Positions 25,757 to 38,247 of a stretch of 64,000 nucleotides of DNA are shown here, in pieces. The notes under the pieces are model-generated. The model did no database searches, was not told where the DNA came from, and saw nothing but the letters and a program-made list of their open reading frames with translations. Position numbers and translations under genes: made by a program. Source of the DNA: Rotaria sp. Silwood1. Its lineage: Eukaryota; Rotifera; Eurotatoria; Philodinida; Philodinidae. Position 1 is the stretch's first letter; each line of letters begins with the position of its first letter. The stretch covers positions 66,287-130,286 of the forward strand of contig CAJNOP010000321.1 of the NCBI GenBank assembly GCA_905250075.1, read 5' to 3'.

Positions 25757-27083
25757 GGTTCACTAAAACAAATTTTCAAGTTGACATTTGCATACCCAGA
25801 AAAACCAATGGAAGATCTCAATGTATTAGTGGATAATACGAATAGACGGCTGAATATTTGCCATAACAAATAAGCACCATCTATTCTATTTGTCGCATTT
25901 GCACTATACTTTATTCTACTAGATACGCGAAAAAATTCCGTAATAATATGCGCATCGAAAACCAATTACCATTATGAAAAAGACAATCATAATAGAATGC
26001 TGTGTTGGCAATAGATATGCAGAAAAAGGAATTAGTGTCTTTTGGACTAAGCTCTTGTCAGGGTTGAATTGATGCCTTAACTGCATAGAATGTAAATAGT
26101 ACATAATAATTGACCTTCATTGATCTGGCAAATGTTTCAGGTGCATATTTATGTTAAATATTAGAGGTTGCATTTGATAATGATAAATTAATTTATGCTC
26201 GGACAGCATATTCTATTAAGAATTCTGTAGAAAACATGCCGATTAAATTTGGATATGAAGTTTGATTTAAAAAATTCTAATGAAATCCTTGATCATAATA
26301 CCCATGTCAACTTTGGTCCAAGAACATTACAATCAAGTGCATATTTAAAAACTAACGATGTATAATTATTTTCTACCCATAGTAATATCATTCGTGTTGA
26401 GCCCCTAGATAAAATATCTGTTAAGTGGCCCGAATAAGAAGTTTTGCAATATCGAATGACCTAATATTTGAACCTTCAACGAAACTGCCTTGGGGATCAT
26501 GTCAAGTTTTTATTGTGATCTAAGTATACAGAAATACCAGTTCGAATAATCCGATGCTACAACCATCTGATTTAAATCAAAAGAAATTATCAACAAACCC
26601 AATTGTCAGATTTTATTAAATACATTGAATTCATCATCATCAAAAGTCTTCAATAAAATATTATACAAGAAGCATTTATCTTCTGAAAATAAAACCGATT
26701 TTTTCTAACTGAAGAAGCTCAACTAGCAATTTTTAACAAATAAATCATATCCAAATACAAAATTCATCATGAGGCATAATATACTAAGCGATTGCAGCAA
26801 AATTAAACGAGATTCTTAGGATTTTTATCTGACAATGAAATTGTTCCTCATGTTATTTAAATGAGATTATTCATTGGCGGGCCAAATTAGCATTTGCAAC
26901 GCAAAACTATCAAATTTAAAATATGAGCTGCTAATAGCAGGTCGGAATCGAGTCATTCAAATTTTAAAGTACTGACAATTTACGCACAGTAAAATTTCTT
27001 GATATGAGCACCTTTTTATAATCAGCATCTTATTAAACTGGGTTATTGATAAACAATCATGACATACATATAAAGAATGGATG
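25757..27083. mobile_element. 1.3 kb insertion in unit C
   Basis: This block interrupts sequence continuous in unit B: the left flank matches B to about 20570 and the right flank resumes at B about 20590. The plus strand shows short open pieces with coding-like composition broken by many stops (for example a piece around LTFAYPEKPMEDLNVLVD near 25785), so it may carry a decayed gene or element ORF. I cannot name the family. No clean terminal repeats are visible. Part of it (26890-26985) is an inverted copy of 27700-27795. Confidence 0.45.
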
Positions 27084-27795
27084 CCCTAATCATATATATA
27101 CAAAACAAAGAAAATAATAATATTAGACAGTAGCAACAGTATTTTATATATAATCTCGTACTTTTTATGCGAATAATTGATAATATCAAAATTCTATCAA
27201 TACATGTTGATTTAGCTCTAATCAAAAAAGTTGAGTTAATCAATTGTTGAAAAGTAAGACAAGATCATTTTCTAGAGCCGAAAACCGATATCGACTGATT
27301 ACTCATACACTGTAAAAATATTGAAAAATTAGAGAGGCTCTACTGTATATAAGAATAATGGAACTTACCAAAGTCATTTTTTGTACGATTAACTCTTTTT
27401 TCAAGTAGTAAGTTCGTAGAATTTTAATTGCATTTATTTATAGATGGTTAGAATGCTGCACAAGTTTCAATTTATTCGAAAATTTCAGCGATATTTAAAT
27501 GGAATAAGATAAGGTTCTGTTCATCATCACATATAAATTATCAAGGCTTTCGTTCTTATTTTAACTGAAAATAAGAAAACGTACAATCGTTATATGATAG
27601 ATAAATAAATAATATTAAAACCCAAGAAACTTACTAGTTTAAAAAATAGTTAATAGTACAAAAATAAAATGAAGTGCAAAGGTTCTGTTGTTCTTATATG
27701 CGTAAATTGTGAATGCCTTAAAACTTGAGTAACTCGGTTCAAGCTCGCTATCGACAGCTCATATGTTAAATTTGATAGTTTTGTATTCGTAGTGA
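26890..27795. repeat. Inverted pair flanking the C-D junction
   Basis: 26890-26985 is the reverse complement, with roughly one mismatch in six, of 27700-27795. A direct copy of the latter occurs at 14470-14565 at the end of unit A. All contain a segment reading GCTCATATGTTAAATTTGAT or its complement. This shows that a mobile or recombinogenic segment sits at the unit edges. Confidence 0.6.
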
Positions 27796-30306
27796 TAATT
27801 CACCCCGATCATGTTTAAACCTATTAACTGAGATGATAAACAGTTCCATTCTTAGAACTATTTAACAAATGCTCAGCTACTTATTTTTTCTAACCGGTTT
27901 GTTTCAAGCGAGGAACACAAAAAAATGAGAATAATTCGTTCAATAGGATGTGATTATGAATGAAAAGAAAACTCACACTCATATCCCCACTATCACTCTC
28001 TATAATCAAGTACTATCTATTGTCAGAAATGTCTTTTCCACAGATATTTAAAGCTCTACCATTTCGAATAGAAACGAAAGAAGTTTTCTAATCATAAAAA
28101 TATTACCGAACAAGTGAAAGAATGTAAATATCTCTTCATCCATTAAAATTTGATAGAGAAAGAGGCTTGTTCATCTGTAGAACTACTCTTTTGTGATATT
28201 GAACGTAGAAATGAAAGTCAGTTCTACATTTGTATCACTAAAAGGACGATATTAAAGGACTTTTCATATAGCTTTTTCTTTCTTCTGTGTTAGTTTTACA
28301 TGTATACTCATAGAGATTGTGCGGTAGAATAGAGGTATAAAATCGTTCTTTGTCAATGTCTTTTATTTTCCACATCGGTTTTTTTGAACGAACTTTACTT
28401 ATTGATATGATAGCATTGACTATGTCTAATGTTATAAGGCACATACCATGTCCTAAAAATCAGACATATTAATAATTAAGTTTAGGTTTTCTTAGAAACG
28501 TTTTGTACAAATGCGTTATTGATGAACAAATACTTGTTAAACAATCAATAATTATGTTAGTTCTAAAATCTATCAAAGTATTCACTTCTACAAAGCTAAC
28601 AACCATGCTTACGAGTTGCAGTTCAATATCAACCAGCAATTGTATTAATGTTATCAAAGATGTATTTAATTAGTTCATTTTCTTTTGATGAAAAATAAAT
28701 TTTGTTTTGATCATGCGTGCAATCAAAAGTGCTCATTTTTGGATAAATGATCCACTTGTTCCTGCTTCCTACCATAATAAAAACATATATCATCGGTATT
28801 TTTTGTGTTTCATTACACAACAATCCATGCAAACATCAAATCCAAAATAGGCGAATAAGAACCATGGTCTTGTTATAAACGACATGTAGAAGATGCTGAA
28901 CAAATTTTCAAATGTGATTTTATTGAAGACTACGCTTACACTTGTGATTGTTGAAAACTGTTTAGATGTTCTTTTTATGTTCTAATCGCACTCAGAGGCA
29001 TTTATATTCCGAAAATGATATTTATCCAAGGTCTGCTAATTACGTTCAATCGTCTTTCTATTTCAATCAGCGTCTAAATGCAAAAAATATTGTACTGAAG
29101 AGACATGATTAAAAAAATACACTCAAACAGAAACATTTGAAAGTCTCTTTTCATCAAATACGCGAATACAAATGTTTATAATGTAAAACATCCGTAGCGC
29201 AAGAAAAATCAAAGCGGCACATGTATGCAATTCATTCAAACTCCATCTAAGTTTTTCGAAATATGGACTATTGTATACAGCGTGCCTAACGACGATGAGA
29301 AAATAATTTATGTACAAGAGAAAACAACAAAAATATCCACTTCTGTATAGTTCACTTTTCATTTATCAAACTCTCACGTTAAATCATCTACTATCTGACG
29401 ATCACGAATATATATTCTTAGAGTAAAACAAAAGAATAACCTTTCCTTTATAATTGCAAAATTTATTAAAGAAGAAAAAAATGAGATGAAGTATAGAATA
29501 CTTTACACAAGAAAATATTTTGACGCAGAATAAATCTGTAATATATGTACACGACTTTTGATCACTGATCCAATTGTTTAAGTTTGACTATTATCACTTC
29601 AGGTAATTGTTCAGTGTAGTTGCCAGACTATAATAAAATTATCGTCACAGAATATCAATGCTGAGTTATTTTGCATATAATATGGAGTAAGATTATTTTT
29701 TTAAACTTCATTTATAATGCAATCGATGAGATTCGGTTTGAAATGGCGTCTAAACTCAAGAAACTTTTCGTTTAAGCTATATCGAGACGCGTGTAGCTTT
29801 CACGTTTTCAACATACATAAACTATGATTGAGACACGTTGTAATTAAACAAGTATTCATATGAAAATGACTTTAATCTCTTGTATAAAAAGCAAAAATAG
29901 AAAACTTCTCTTCTTGAGCTTTATTTACTTTTGAATGATGAATAGCATCCAGTTTTTTTTCGTCATAAACTAATGATTTCATAGTGTATTGCAATCAGCA
30001 TTATCTTGATTTAGTCAAAAGATGTCTGATTGTAAATTGCCATAGATGCTCTGGTATATTATACATCATTATAAGAAATGAAATATCTTTGCATCTGTTA
30101 CAAGAGTAATCTTTCTAACAATATATTCTTATCGAAAATTATTTTTGTAACTAGAATGATATTATTTCGAAGTCCAAGTTTAATCTGAACAAGCATTAAT
30201 TTCGATGAAGAATGTTTTTATTATGATGAAAAAAAAATTAATGATTAATGCTCTTCTTAATATATATTATGTTTATGAAAAAAAAATAGTTCGAAATAAT
30301 GCAGTT

Positions 30307-31378
30307 CTAATACCATCTTCCGTATGAATAACCATAACCGCTACCATAACCAGGATAACCACCATAACCACCATAACCGCCAAATCGTTGTGCAAATGTT
30401 GGATTTGGATTTCCACCCATCATATTATCAAGATATGAACCCCATCGACCTATAAGAAAAGAAGTTATTATGGAATATTCGTTTATTTCTCACTGCTCAT
30501 TCGAATGAGAAAAAATATTATTAAGATTTATCATATTGAAAACTATAAACGGACCAATTAAAACTGTTTATTTATGTAGTGGCTATGAAAATTATTCAAC
30601 AAGGTTTATTTCGAATTAGTTTTGCTATCGAAGTAGCACAAAAAGAATCTGCACAGTCGTTTGAATAGGGAAAGACATATATTATAAGCAGGATCGGCCC
30701 AATCGGGAAGTGTTTGAGAGTTTGAAATTTCCGCAATAATCGAAATTTTCTTATTTTGATTAGTTAAATGATTACAAAATAAGCATATGATCGGGATTGA
30801 AAACAATGAAACACGCAAAGTAACTGTCGCGCATATTTAGTAGTATTATATGATCTAAATGAACGTTGAAGAGCTGTCTTGATTGTTTTTTTTGTTTCGA
30901 AAACTTTCTTATACTCATTACTTTTTTATAATAGTTTAAGTTGAACTACATTGTATACGAAAACGAAGTAAATCGAATGAACACTTCGAATTTTATTTAT
31001 TTTAGAAACGCACTGTATCTTGGATGACAGATTTTTCACACACCCCTCAAAGTTGGAAAGGTCGAGACAGCTCTGACTATAAGTATATTTTCGTATGTTC
31101 TTTTTTGTGAATATTTTTCTCTGTTCGAATCATCACTAAAGTTCTTGCAACTAATATAGCACAAAAAAAAGTGAAACTAAGTCTTGTTGAATTATTCTGT
31201 TAACCACGGTACCTATACATGTGTATAAATATGCTATGAAAGTGAGAAATCAATGGTGCTGTAATAATATTAGCAATAATATTTTACAATCCTTACTGTT
31301 TAATCCACCGGGAACATTTCTTTCAATCCACATATCAGATGCTAATTCTCTAAGAACATAGGGATTACCACCATACAT
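30307..31378 (-). CDS. Small Gly-Tyr-rich protein, array copy D
   Basis: Exons are 31378-31297 and 30449-30307 with the shared splice sites, giving 74 residues. It starts MYGGNPYVLRELASDMW. Exon 2 begins RWGSYLDNMMGGNP where B and C have PWG, then GGY repeats, PGYGSGYGYSYGRWY and stop. The MGGNP motif in exon 2 echoes MYGGNP at the start of exon 1, suggesting an ancient internal duplication. An AATAAA lies within the same conserved downstream block (about 30217). Function is unknown. Confidence 0.76.
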
Positions 31379-31464
31379 ATTTATTGTTTTATTAAATCTG
31401 TAAAATATTGAAGAATATGGTTTTGTTTTGATGAATGAATAAACAACTGATTTGATTGCATTTA

Positions 31465-31472
31465 TTTATATA
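31465..31472 (-). promoter_or_regulatory. TATA box of Gly-Tyr gene D
   Basis: TATATAAA on the minus strand, about 87-94 nt before the ATG, at the position conserved in all four units. Confidence 0.6.
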
Positions 31473-32644
31473 CAATCTTATTGTTATTGTAAAATAAGAG
31501 ATATAAGTAATAAAAAAATTTCTGAAGCGTAACTACGCATGATTTATTGCGTTAAGGATGGGGTTTTAACAAAAGATATGTCTCGAAGTTTCTTTTTTTC
31601 GTAATTTCGATATGCATAATTACTCATAAATGCGACGATATTATTTTGAGAATAAAGTTGGATTTTATCTCTTTTTTAACTACGGGACTATTCAGCGAAA
31701 TAATATTTAACGAGTGTATTTTGTATTTGTCTTGAATGAGTAAATATGTTTTGCGTGAAAAGAATATATAAATAATTATGACGTGTCGTTTCTAATTTTT
31801 TACCTTGCTACGTAAGCAACGTTTTTCTTACATCTTCTCGTTAATCTTATTTATCAAAATAGTATACTTACATTAATTCATGGAATACAGTAAAAGCAAA
31901 ATACTTCATATTTGTTTATTTTATGTAACGATTTAAAATAGAAAAATAAATGAACATTTTTAATTTTAAATTCAATTTTTTTCTAATAAAACGAATATTG
32001 ATTCAAAAACATATACAGATAAAAACAGACAATGGCCTGATATTAATAGGAAAAGAAGAATCAATAAGATTTCATCATGTCATTTGTAATCTAAATACAA
32101 AAACTTGAATAATCATTTCATTGAAAAAGTCAATTGTGTAAAAACTAACATATGATGATAACCGAGTTGTTTTTTGTTTTTTACTATACTTGGTTTTTCG
32201 TTTAATATGAGTTTTCAATTATTGAAGAAGAGTAGAAACAAACAAAACGATCAACTTCTCCATTCTATCTTGAATTATGAACAATATTTAAGTGTTTCAA
32301 AATTACTTTTTTTTAACTCTGATTGACTAGAAAAAAAAGAGAAGCTCTGAAAGTGCAAGTTATTTTACAATTCATTCAAATAAAAATAGTTTGGGATTGA
32401 AAGTCTTACTAAACATCAAAAACAAAGTTGTGTGAGAATTATCCGTATGTTCAGAAAAAATTGTAATTGAATATCGTAGCTGAAATACTTTTTTTTATAA
32501 GAAAAGAGAATATTATAATATTATTCTTTTATTTGCATGGAGAACTGCTGCATTTAACTATTGAATGCTTAAATTACGTCAGAAGAAGATTGGTTGAAAA
32601 TATTTCTAAAATAATATCTTAGTTATAATTGAATAAAATGAACT

Positions 32645-32669
32645 GAGGGTGTGGGTGTGGGTGTTTGTG
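32645..32669. repeat. Short TGTGGG array without a C-rich partner
   Basis: GAGGGTGTGGGTGTGGGTGT is a near-perfect run of about three TGTGGG units. Unlike the structures further right, no CCCACA array follows within 200 bp. It begins with GAGGGTGTGGG, as do the arrays at 47145 and 49413. Confidence 0.65.
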
Positions 32670-32917
32670 CTGTGAACAGAAAACAAAAAATCGATAATGA
32701 ACATTCAAGTATGAAATAGTAGAATGTATCAAAAAGATATGAAAACATAAGATAACAAAAAACTATAAGAAGTATTACGAAAAAATTTTAATGCATACAA
32801 TTAAAAAACGATCAAAACTATGTTATAACAAATAAAAAGGACATGATTTTAGCAAAATGAATAAAAAAAATCATCACGCATGGGAATTACGTATTTAAAT
32901 TGTTTAAAATTTATATA

Positions 32918-33250
32918 CAGGGTGTGGGGAAAATCATCTACCAATTTTTTTTTTCATATATCTTAGCTGTTTCATTTAACAAATATCAACAAATATTTTT
33001 TCAACTTATTTAATATATATAATTAAAAACAAAGACACTCCATAATGTTCTACTCGCATCTCACAAAAATAGCAAAATTTTTGTATTTCGAGCAAAGATA
33101 ATAGTTTTGCAGAATAGTATCGAAAGTCGCTCGTATAAATAACAACTTGGTATATTCACCTATCATTTAAAAAAAAATTATTAATAATGTTAAAGAAAAC
33201 AGCTAAGATATATGAAAAACATTTTGGTAGATAATTTTCCGGACACTCTG
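32918..33250. mobile_element. Small MITE with mariner-like ends
   Basis: The 333 bp element has inverted ends of about 58 bp: CAGGGTGTGGGGAAAATCAT on the left and the complement of CAGAGTGTCCGGAAAATTAT on the right, each flanked by TA. The arms share a segment reading TTTCATATATCTTAGCTGTTT. TA target sites and CAGGGTGTCC-type ends resemble Tc1/mariner-derived MITEs. No transposase is present. Confidence 0.7.
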
Positions 33251-34008
33251 TATAATCTTTTTATTTTTGGATAGTTATCAAATCTGTAAAATTGGTATCA
33301 TGATGTTTTAATAGTATTAGTTTTTAATAGCTTATAACACGAGCCACATCTACATCCACATCTCAATGAGTTTGAATCTTAGTTGTTTTTCGGGTTTTCT
33401 GTCAATCTCTGATTAAACTGAATGAATCATCAGATCATTTATGGTTTGGTTATCATAGAAAGTTAATCTTTCTATACTTATAGTGCACTAGTTTATTGAC
33501 ATAATTCATAATCAATGAGATAAATTTGAAACGGTCAAATTTTGCCATTGACTTTGAGTATATAGCTACATATGAGTAGTAGTGATATCACAGAGGACAA
33601 ATTTTCAAGCATATATATAATGTTCATGAAACAAAAATGTATAACAGAGAAATCTGTTCAGAATGCAGTTCTTATACAATAAACAATCCAGAATAAACTA
33701 TAGAAGAAATAAATAAATCGAATATTGCAATTGAGATTATGAAAATATTTCACATTGTATCTTGAATAGAAAATTCAAATGATTCATTAGTATTTTTTTT
33801 GTCAGGAATATTAAAAACACAAAACAATACATATAAAAAAAAGCTGAACAACATCAATATTTTTGATATTTTGTTTTTAAAGCTCGACTAAAAATATCAT
33901 TTCAAATGTAATCAAAGAAAAAATTTATTAATTTATCATTGTTATTTATGAAACAAATGTAGTTGAAGAAGAATTGGTATTAATAATGGTAAGACTAACA
34001 TTATTAAT

Positions 34009-34955
34009 TTATGTTGTAGTATTGACAACAGTTGAAGTACTGCTGGTAGCAGTAGTTGTTGGAGTGTTCGTAATTGTTGATGGTGATACAGGAGTAACAA
34101 CTATTGCATTTACGACAGTACCTAGTGTATTAAAAACCAAATTGACAAGTACATTAGTTAATGATGATGAACCAGTTGGTGGTGTATAACTATATTGTTT
34201 AATAGTATATCCATTGGCTAAAGTTTGTGTAACACCAGTAAATGTCATATTTTTTAAATAATCACCAACAATAGAGGATGAAAGAATTTGTCCGTCAGGA
34301 CCTAATACTTGATTAACAATGTTACCAACTAAAACAAAATTAAAAATTCAATATTTTATAATATATAAATCATCTATATATAGTTGTCTTACCCGTATCA
34401 ATAATTTGATGAATAACGTGTCCATCTAGTGGAAATGTAGCAAGTAAATTATTAATTGTTTGAAAAACACCATTAATAAATGATAAAAGTAAAGGATTAA
34501 GATCAAGTGAAGCCATTGTTCGAGTAACAATTTTAGCAATATTATCAAGATATACAGCTAATTGAACTTGAGCTTTAACACCTACATAGGGAAAAATAAA
34601 ATTCAATAAAAAATAATTTTTATATATCAATTTTACCTAAAATAGTTAAATTAACTTTATCAATTGATATATCAACACCAGCATTGAGAGAAACTAAACT
34701 AGCAACATTAGCTGAAAGGCTTACATGTGCTTTAAGATCTTCGACAATTAATGAAATTTCATCAACACTTAAATTAGGTACATTAAGCCAAACATCAGGT
34801 GGATTACTAATATTAAATGGTAAAGCAGTACAAACTGAATTTACATTATTTGGACATGTTGAATTACTTGTATCTGCTAATGTCAAATTAAAAATACAAA
34901 TAATAGTTATCAAATAAAATTGAAAATAAATAGTGTACAGCTTGATTGAAGTCAT
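34009..34955 (-). CDS. Secreted protein with amphipathic-repeat domain and Thr/Ser-rich tail
   Basis: Exons are 34955-34637, 34581-34393 and 34328-34009; introns of 55 and 64 nt have GT-AG ends and the join gives an intact 275-residue protein. The start is the Met before a hydrophobic signal (ending about residue 28, FNLTLADTS); an in-frame Met 31 codons upstream lacks this. The body reads PPDVWLNVPNLSVDEISLIV, then alternating hydrophobic-polar residues (LNAGVDISIDKVNLTILGVKAQVQL) and a LDNIAKIVTRTMASLDLNP segment. I associate this pattern with bacterial and eukaryotic proteins of unknown function rich in LxVxxLxAxVxL; that is recall, not a search result. The last 70 residues are Thr/Val/Ser-rich, likely O-glycosylated or a linker. 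A shorter paralog lies directly upstream. Confidence 0.75.
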
Positions 34956-35227
34956 GTATTTCTTTTCTTTGTTTTTTTTTGTGTAATATGAATGTGAACA
35001 GCAAACTTTTATCGATATAAGTGACTGCGTCTTCAATAATGTTTTCACCTTAATTGATGATCAAAGAGAGACGAAAGAGTACATATATTTGTTTATATTT
35101 TGATTAATGCATATAATTATCATGTATGCATGGTCACAAGTTATTTATATCTGTTATATCGTATCGATTAATATAAAAACAAAAGAGTAAAAAAAAAAAC
35201 GCAAGAATAAAAAAATAGTGTTTTTGT

Positions 35228-35823
35228 TTAAAGAAGTTTATCGACTGTATTTTGAACACCTACGAGCGTGTTTACTAGTACAGAACTAAGATCGATTGAT
35301 TCAAGTGTTCGATTGATTATCTCGACAATTTTATCAAGTTGTACAGCCAATTGAACTTTAGCATGAACACCTATATGATATAAAAGATAAATTTATAAAA
35401 AAAAAAAAAAAAAGTAAAGAAAATTTAACTTTTTATTCTTCTTACCAAGAATGTTTAATTGAACACTTGATATACCAACTGAAACACCAGCATTAATATT
35501 AACGAGTGATGCAACTCGAACATCAAGATTTAAACGAGCTTGAATATTATCTACATGTAATACAATTGTTGGTACCATTATTTTTGCATCAAGCCATACA
35601 TCAGGTGGATTATTCATAGTAAAAGGAAGTTCTTGTGTACAAATAGATACACTTCCTGTACAATTATCTGTTGATGTTGTTTGATAATTTGTATAACCAT
35701 TTGTAGAAGTATTGTCAACTAAATGAAATTCAAAATGTCAATTTTTCTTTTGAAAATAAACAGAAACTGACTTGCTTGACCAGTTATAGATACTACTAAT
35801 ACTAAGATACTTAAAAATAGCAT
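35228..35823 (-). CDS. Secreted paralog of the preceding gene, short form
   Basis: Exons are 35823-35772, 35718-35446 and 35370-35228, with donors GTCAGT and GTAAGA and TTTAG/ATATAG acceptors, giving an intact 155-residue protein. Residues 1-17 (MLFLSILVLVVSITGQA) form a signal peptide with its own first exon. The middle shares PPDVWLDAKIMV and the SLVNINAGVSVGISSVQLNI pattern with the neighbour, and the second shared intron has the same position (after ILG). The C-terminus ends at VQNTVDKLL without the Thr-rich tail. The two genes, about 270 bp apart in the same orientation, are a tandem duplication with loss or gain of the tail. Confidence 0.72.
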
Positions 35824-35999
35824 GTTAGAGATAGTTTGATTAAGTGTTTTTTTGCGTTTATCTCTATTATACAAAATTCAAATTGATAATCTGATCAAGC
35901 GTAACATACATGTATCTTTCTTTCTTTTCATTTTATTTTTATGACAAAATACAAGGACGAGATACCTGTAACAAACGTGTGTACGTTATTATTCAATAA

Positions 36000-36868
36000 A
36001 TAAAATTTGCATTGTATATATCAAGAATACTTTATTTCTTACGATTAATAAATTATATTCTATAAGATATTTGAAATTCTTGTTATTATTTCTATGTGAT
36101 AGTCATATATATCGAAATTGATTGAAGATAAAGAGCATGATAAGAAATCATCATCAATCTTGAAGTGTCGAATTAGGCTATACAATAATTGAATGAGTTT
36201 ATTTTCGAGACGAGAAATCAAATCTATAGAAAGTTATTTTTTTTAGTGCCAAGACAGATTTTATTTTAGTTGTGTTGAAAAATAAACATCAAAGATCAAT
36301 TGAAATAATTCAATTTTAAAAATAAGTCAGTTTAATTCTTTGTATTCAAATTTCTAACATTGGATATTCCGTAAATTGACTGTGCACGTTCATGTTAACC
36401 TATTTTTTTTATTAGTAATAATGGTTTTTCCAAGTTTTACATTTTAATCACATAGATATTATGCTAACAACTTGTCTTATCTATGCTGTGAATAAGTATT
36501 TTGAATGTATCATAAATGTGATACTTTTATTAAGTTATTATAATTATCATTTGTTAATAATTTTCTAATACAATATCAAAATTTATTGAAACAAAACCTA
36601 CAAAAGTTCTTAAATATTCGTTATTGGGTTTAATCAACTCTCGTGAACTTTTTTATGATATTTTTAATTTATAAAATCGTTTGCTTTCATTGCTTTCATT
36701 CTGAATAAAAGAATGATTATATAAAATAATGAGACACGATGTTTACATTGTTAAAAGCGCTTGGTTTTGTGTAACTTTATTATGGTTGAATTCAGAAAAA
36801 AGATAGTACATTTGAGAAAAAAATGAGCTTATTCTTGCTTTTATATCAAATTGAACTCGATGATTTTG
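36000..36868. other. Intergenic stretch with no gene seen
   Basis: AT-rich DNA between the secreted pair and the carrier pseudogene. I see no coding frame or repeat that I can support. Confidence 0.5.
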
Positions 36869-37985
36869 GGAGACTCAATACAACTTCTCCAATGCCAATA
36901 TAATATATTACTTGCAGAATACCAAACAGAGGTGCTATTACCATAACTCGAAGAAGTGATCTCTTCATAAAAGCTTGTCATTTTTCTGTTTGATGTAATT
37001 TTCTAAATAATAACAGAAAAGAAGATTTCAATCAGAAACTCTGTCCTACACACTTTGCACAATCGATCATACCCGACTAACGATTTGTGTTGTCTTTTGA
37101 TTGAATGCGAGTTTTTACCACTGAAATGAAACAACGAATAGAAGTTAGTTCAAGAGTGAAGAATTAATTACATATAATTGCGTACCATCAAATGGTGTTG
37201 CCAAATATCCAGCAACAGCACTAGCAACAATACCAGAAATAAATGTATAGTAGAATGGTATTTGATTATTTTCTGAAGATCGACGTTGGTTGTTTAAATA
37301 TGAAAACAATGGAAAATAAATTACAGAAAAGAAAACATCAAGATTCCAAGTGGCACTTGCACTCTTATAGAGATCACGGAACCCCTGTTGACGAATAGCT
37401 TCCATGATATGTTGTCGAGCACTAGTAATTTTAACACTGATATCTATCACAAAGAAATCAAATATCAATTAATATGCTTGAAAATTAATTTCAAATATGA
37501 CTTCACCACCATCAGTTGACGTTTTTTTTCTGATTATAAGTAATTCCATTGAAACTGTTGCAATAATTTGACAAGTACCTGCACCTGCTCCAGCTAACAT
37601 CTGCAGATATAACGACAAATTTTCGTTCCTTTCAAGAATAAAAAATGTGTTATAAATAACATTTGAAATAGAGCATTCACAGTCAAGCCTATAAATTGGT
37701 ACTATATTTAAACTAAATGTCTTAATAATAATAGACAACTAACCATTATATATGCCACGAAAACCATGACATTGAAATATTTTCGTAACACAATTCAACC
37801 TAAAATATGATTTTTTATGATTGAAGATTATAATGAGTATTCAAAACTAATACATTCTTGTAGACAGGCTTCTTTCCATCAATAATTGGCTGATTTTGTA
37901 CTGTAAACTTGACTAAATTCAGAGGTTACACACAACAGATTCCGGTGAGGCCCGCGCTGCTAGCATTAATGATTTGTGCTTTGAG
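36869..37985 (-). pseudogene. Mitochondrial glutamate carrier (SLC25A18/22-like) pseudogene
   Basis: Reading the minus strand gives, in order, pieces of a mitochondrial carrier. These are INASSAGLTGICC, then a stop codon, then PLNLVKFTVQNQ (carrier signature 1, normally PxDxxKxRxQ) near 37890; a GFRGIYNG piece near 37760; MLAGAGAGTCQIIATVSMEL near 37560; GFRDLYKSASATWNLDVFFS and IYFPLF near 37330; GYLATPFD (signature 3) near 37190; VKTRIQ near 37115; and a C-terminal VMVIAPLFGILQ near 36915. The order and GAGAGTCQ segment fit the glutamate carrier group. Lesions include the stop before PLNL, stops after IQSKDNTNR and after QSF, and frame changes between pieces. Some gaps could be introns, but the stops inside conserved segments mark it as dead. 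Confidence 0.8.
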
Positions 37986-38247
37986 TCTGTCGAAAAAAAA
38001 AACGTACTCGTCATGTCATTAGTGCAAAAACTCATCTCTTACTTAAATTCATGATCTGTTTTTGATGGCATCGAGCTCGCAGAATGAATCTTTTCCACTA
38101 AAAGATATGCTCTATATTATGTAGTTTTAGCTATTCTTGCCTCGCCTAATTGCAACAATAGTGATTGAAACACAAAATATGAAGTCACAATGCATCAAGT
38201 AAATACTGCCACTTCCTAAAAATCACCGAAATGTTGTGTAACAAAAA

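Larger units (their letters stand above)
21230..27302. repeat. Unit C of the four-copy duplication
   Basis: The unit begins at sequence equivalent to 10666 in A, so it is 5'-shortened. It contains the Gly-Tyr gene with the longest GGY tract, a broken upstream ORF, and an insertion of about 1.3 kb (25757-27083) compared with unit B, after which the unit end resumes (27085-27302 matches about 20590-20812). Confidence 0.75.
27972..32455. repeat. Unit D of the four-copy duplication
   Basis: The start matches A from 9621 and the unit can be followed through the Gly-Tyr gene and TATA block to about 32455, where similarity to A-C stops just before the upstream ORF. Open frames at 28629-28832 and 29123-29362 have alignable counterparts in B (15578-15781 and 16102-16311), but the first ends at the same TGA in every copy and the second is broken in A, so I do not call them genes. 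Confidence 0.78.

Noticed and set aside
28629..28832. 67-codon frame conserved between units B and D
   Set aside because: It ends at the same TGA in all units but is altered in A and lacks any motif; similarity is expected from duplication of noncoding DNA. A relic exon cannot be excluded.
34684..34917. 77-codon plus-strand frame and 33974-34189 plus-strand frame
   Set aside because: Both are antisense to well-supported exons of the secreted paralog and have no features of their own.
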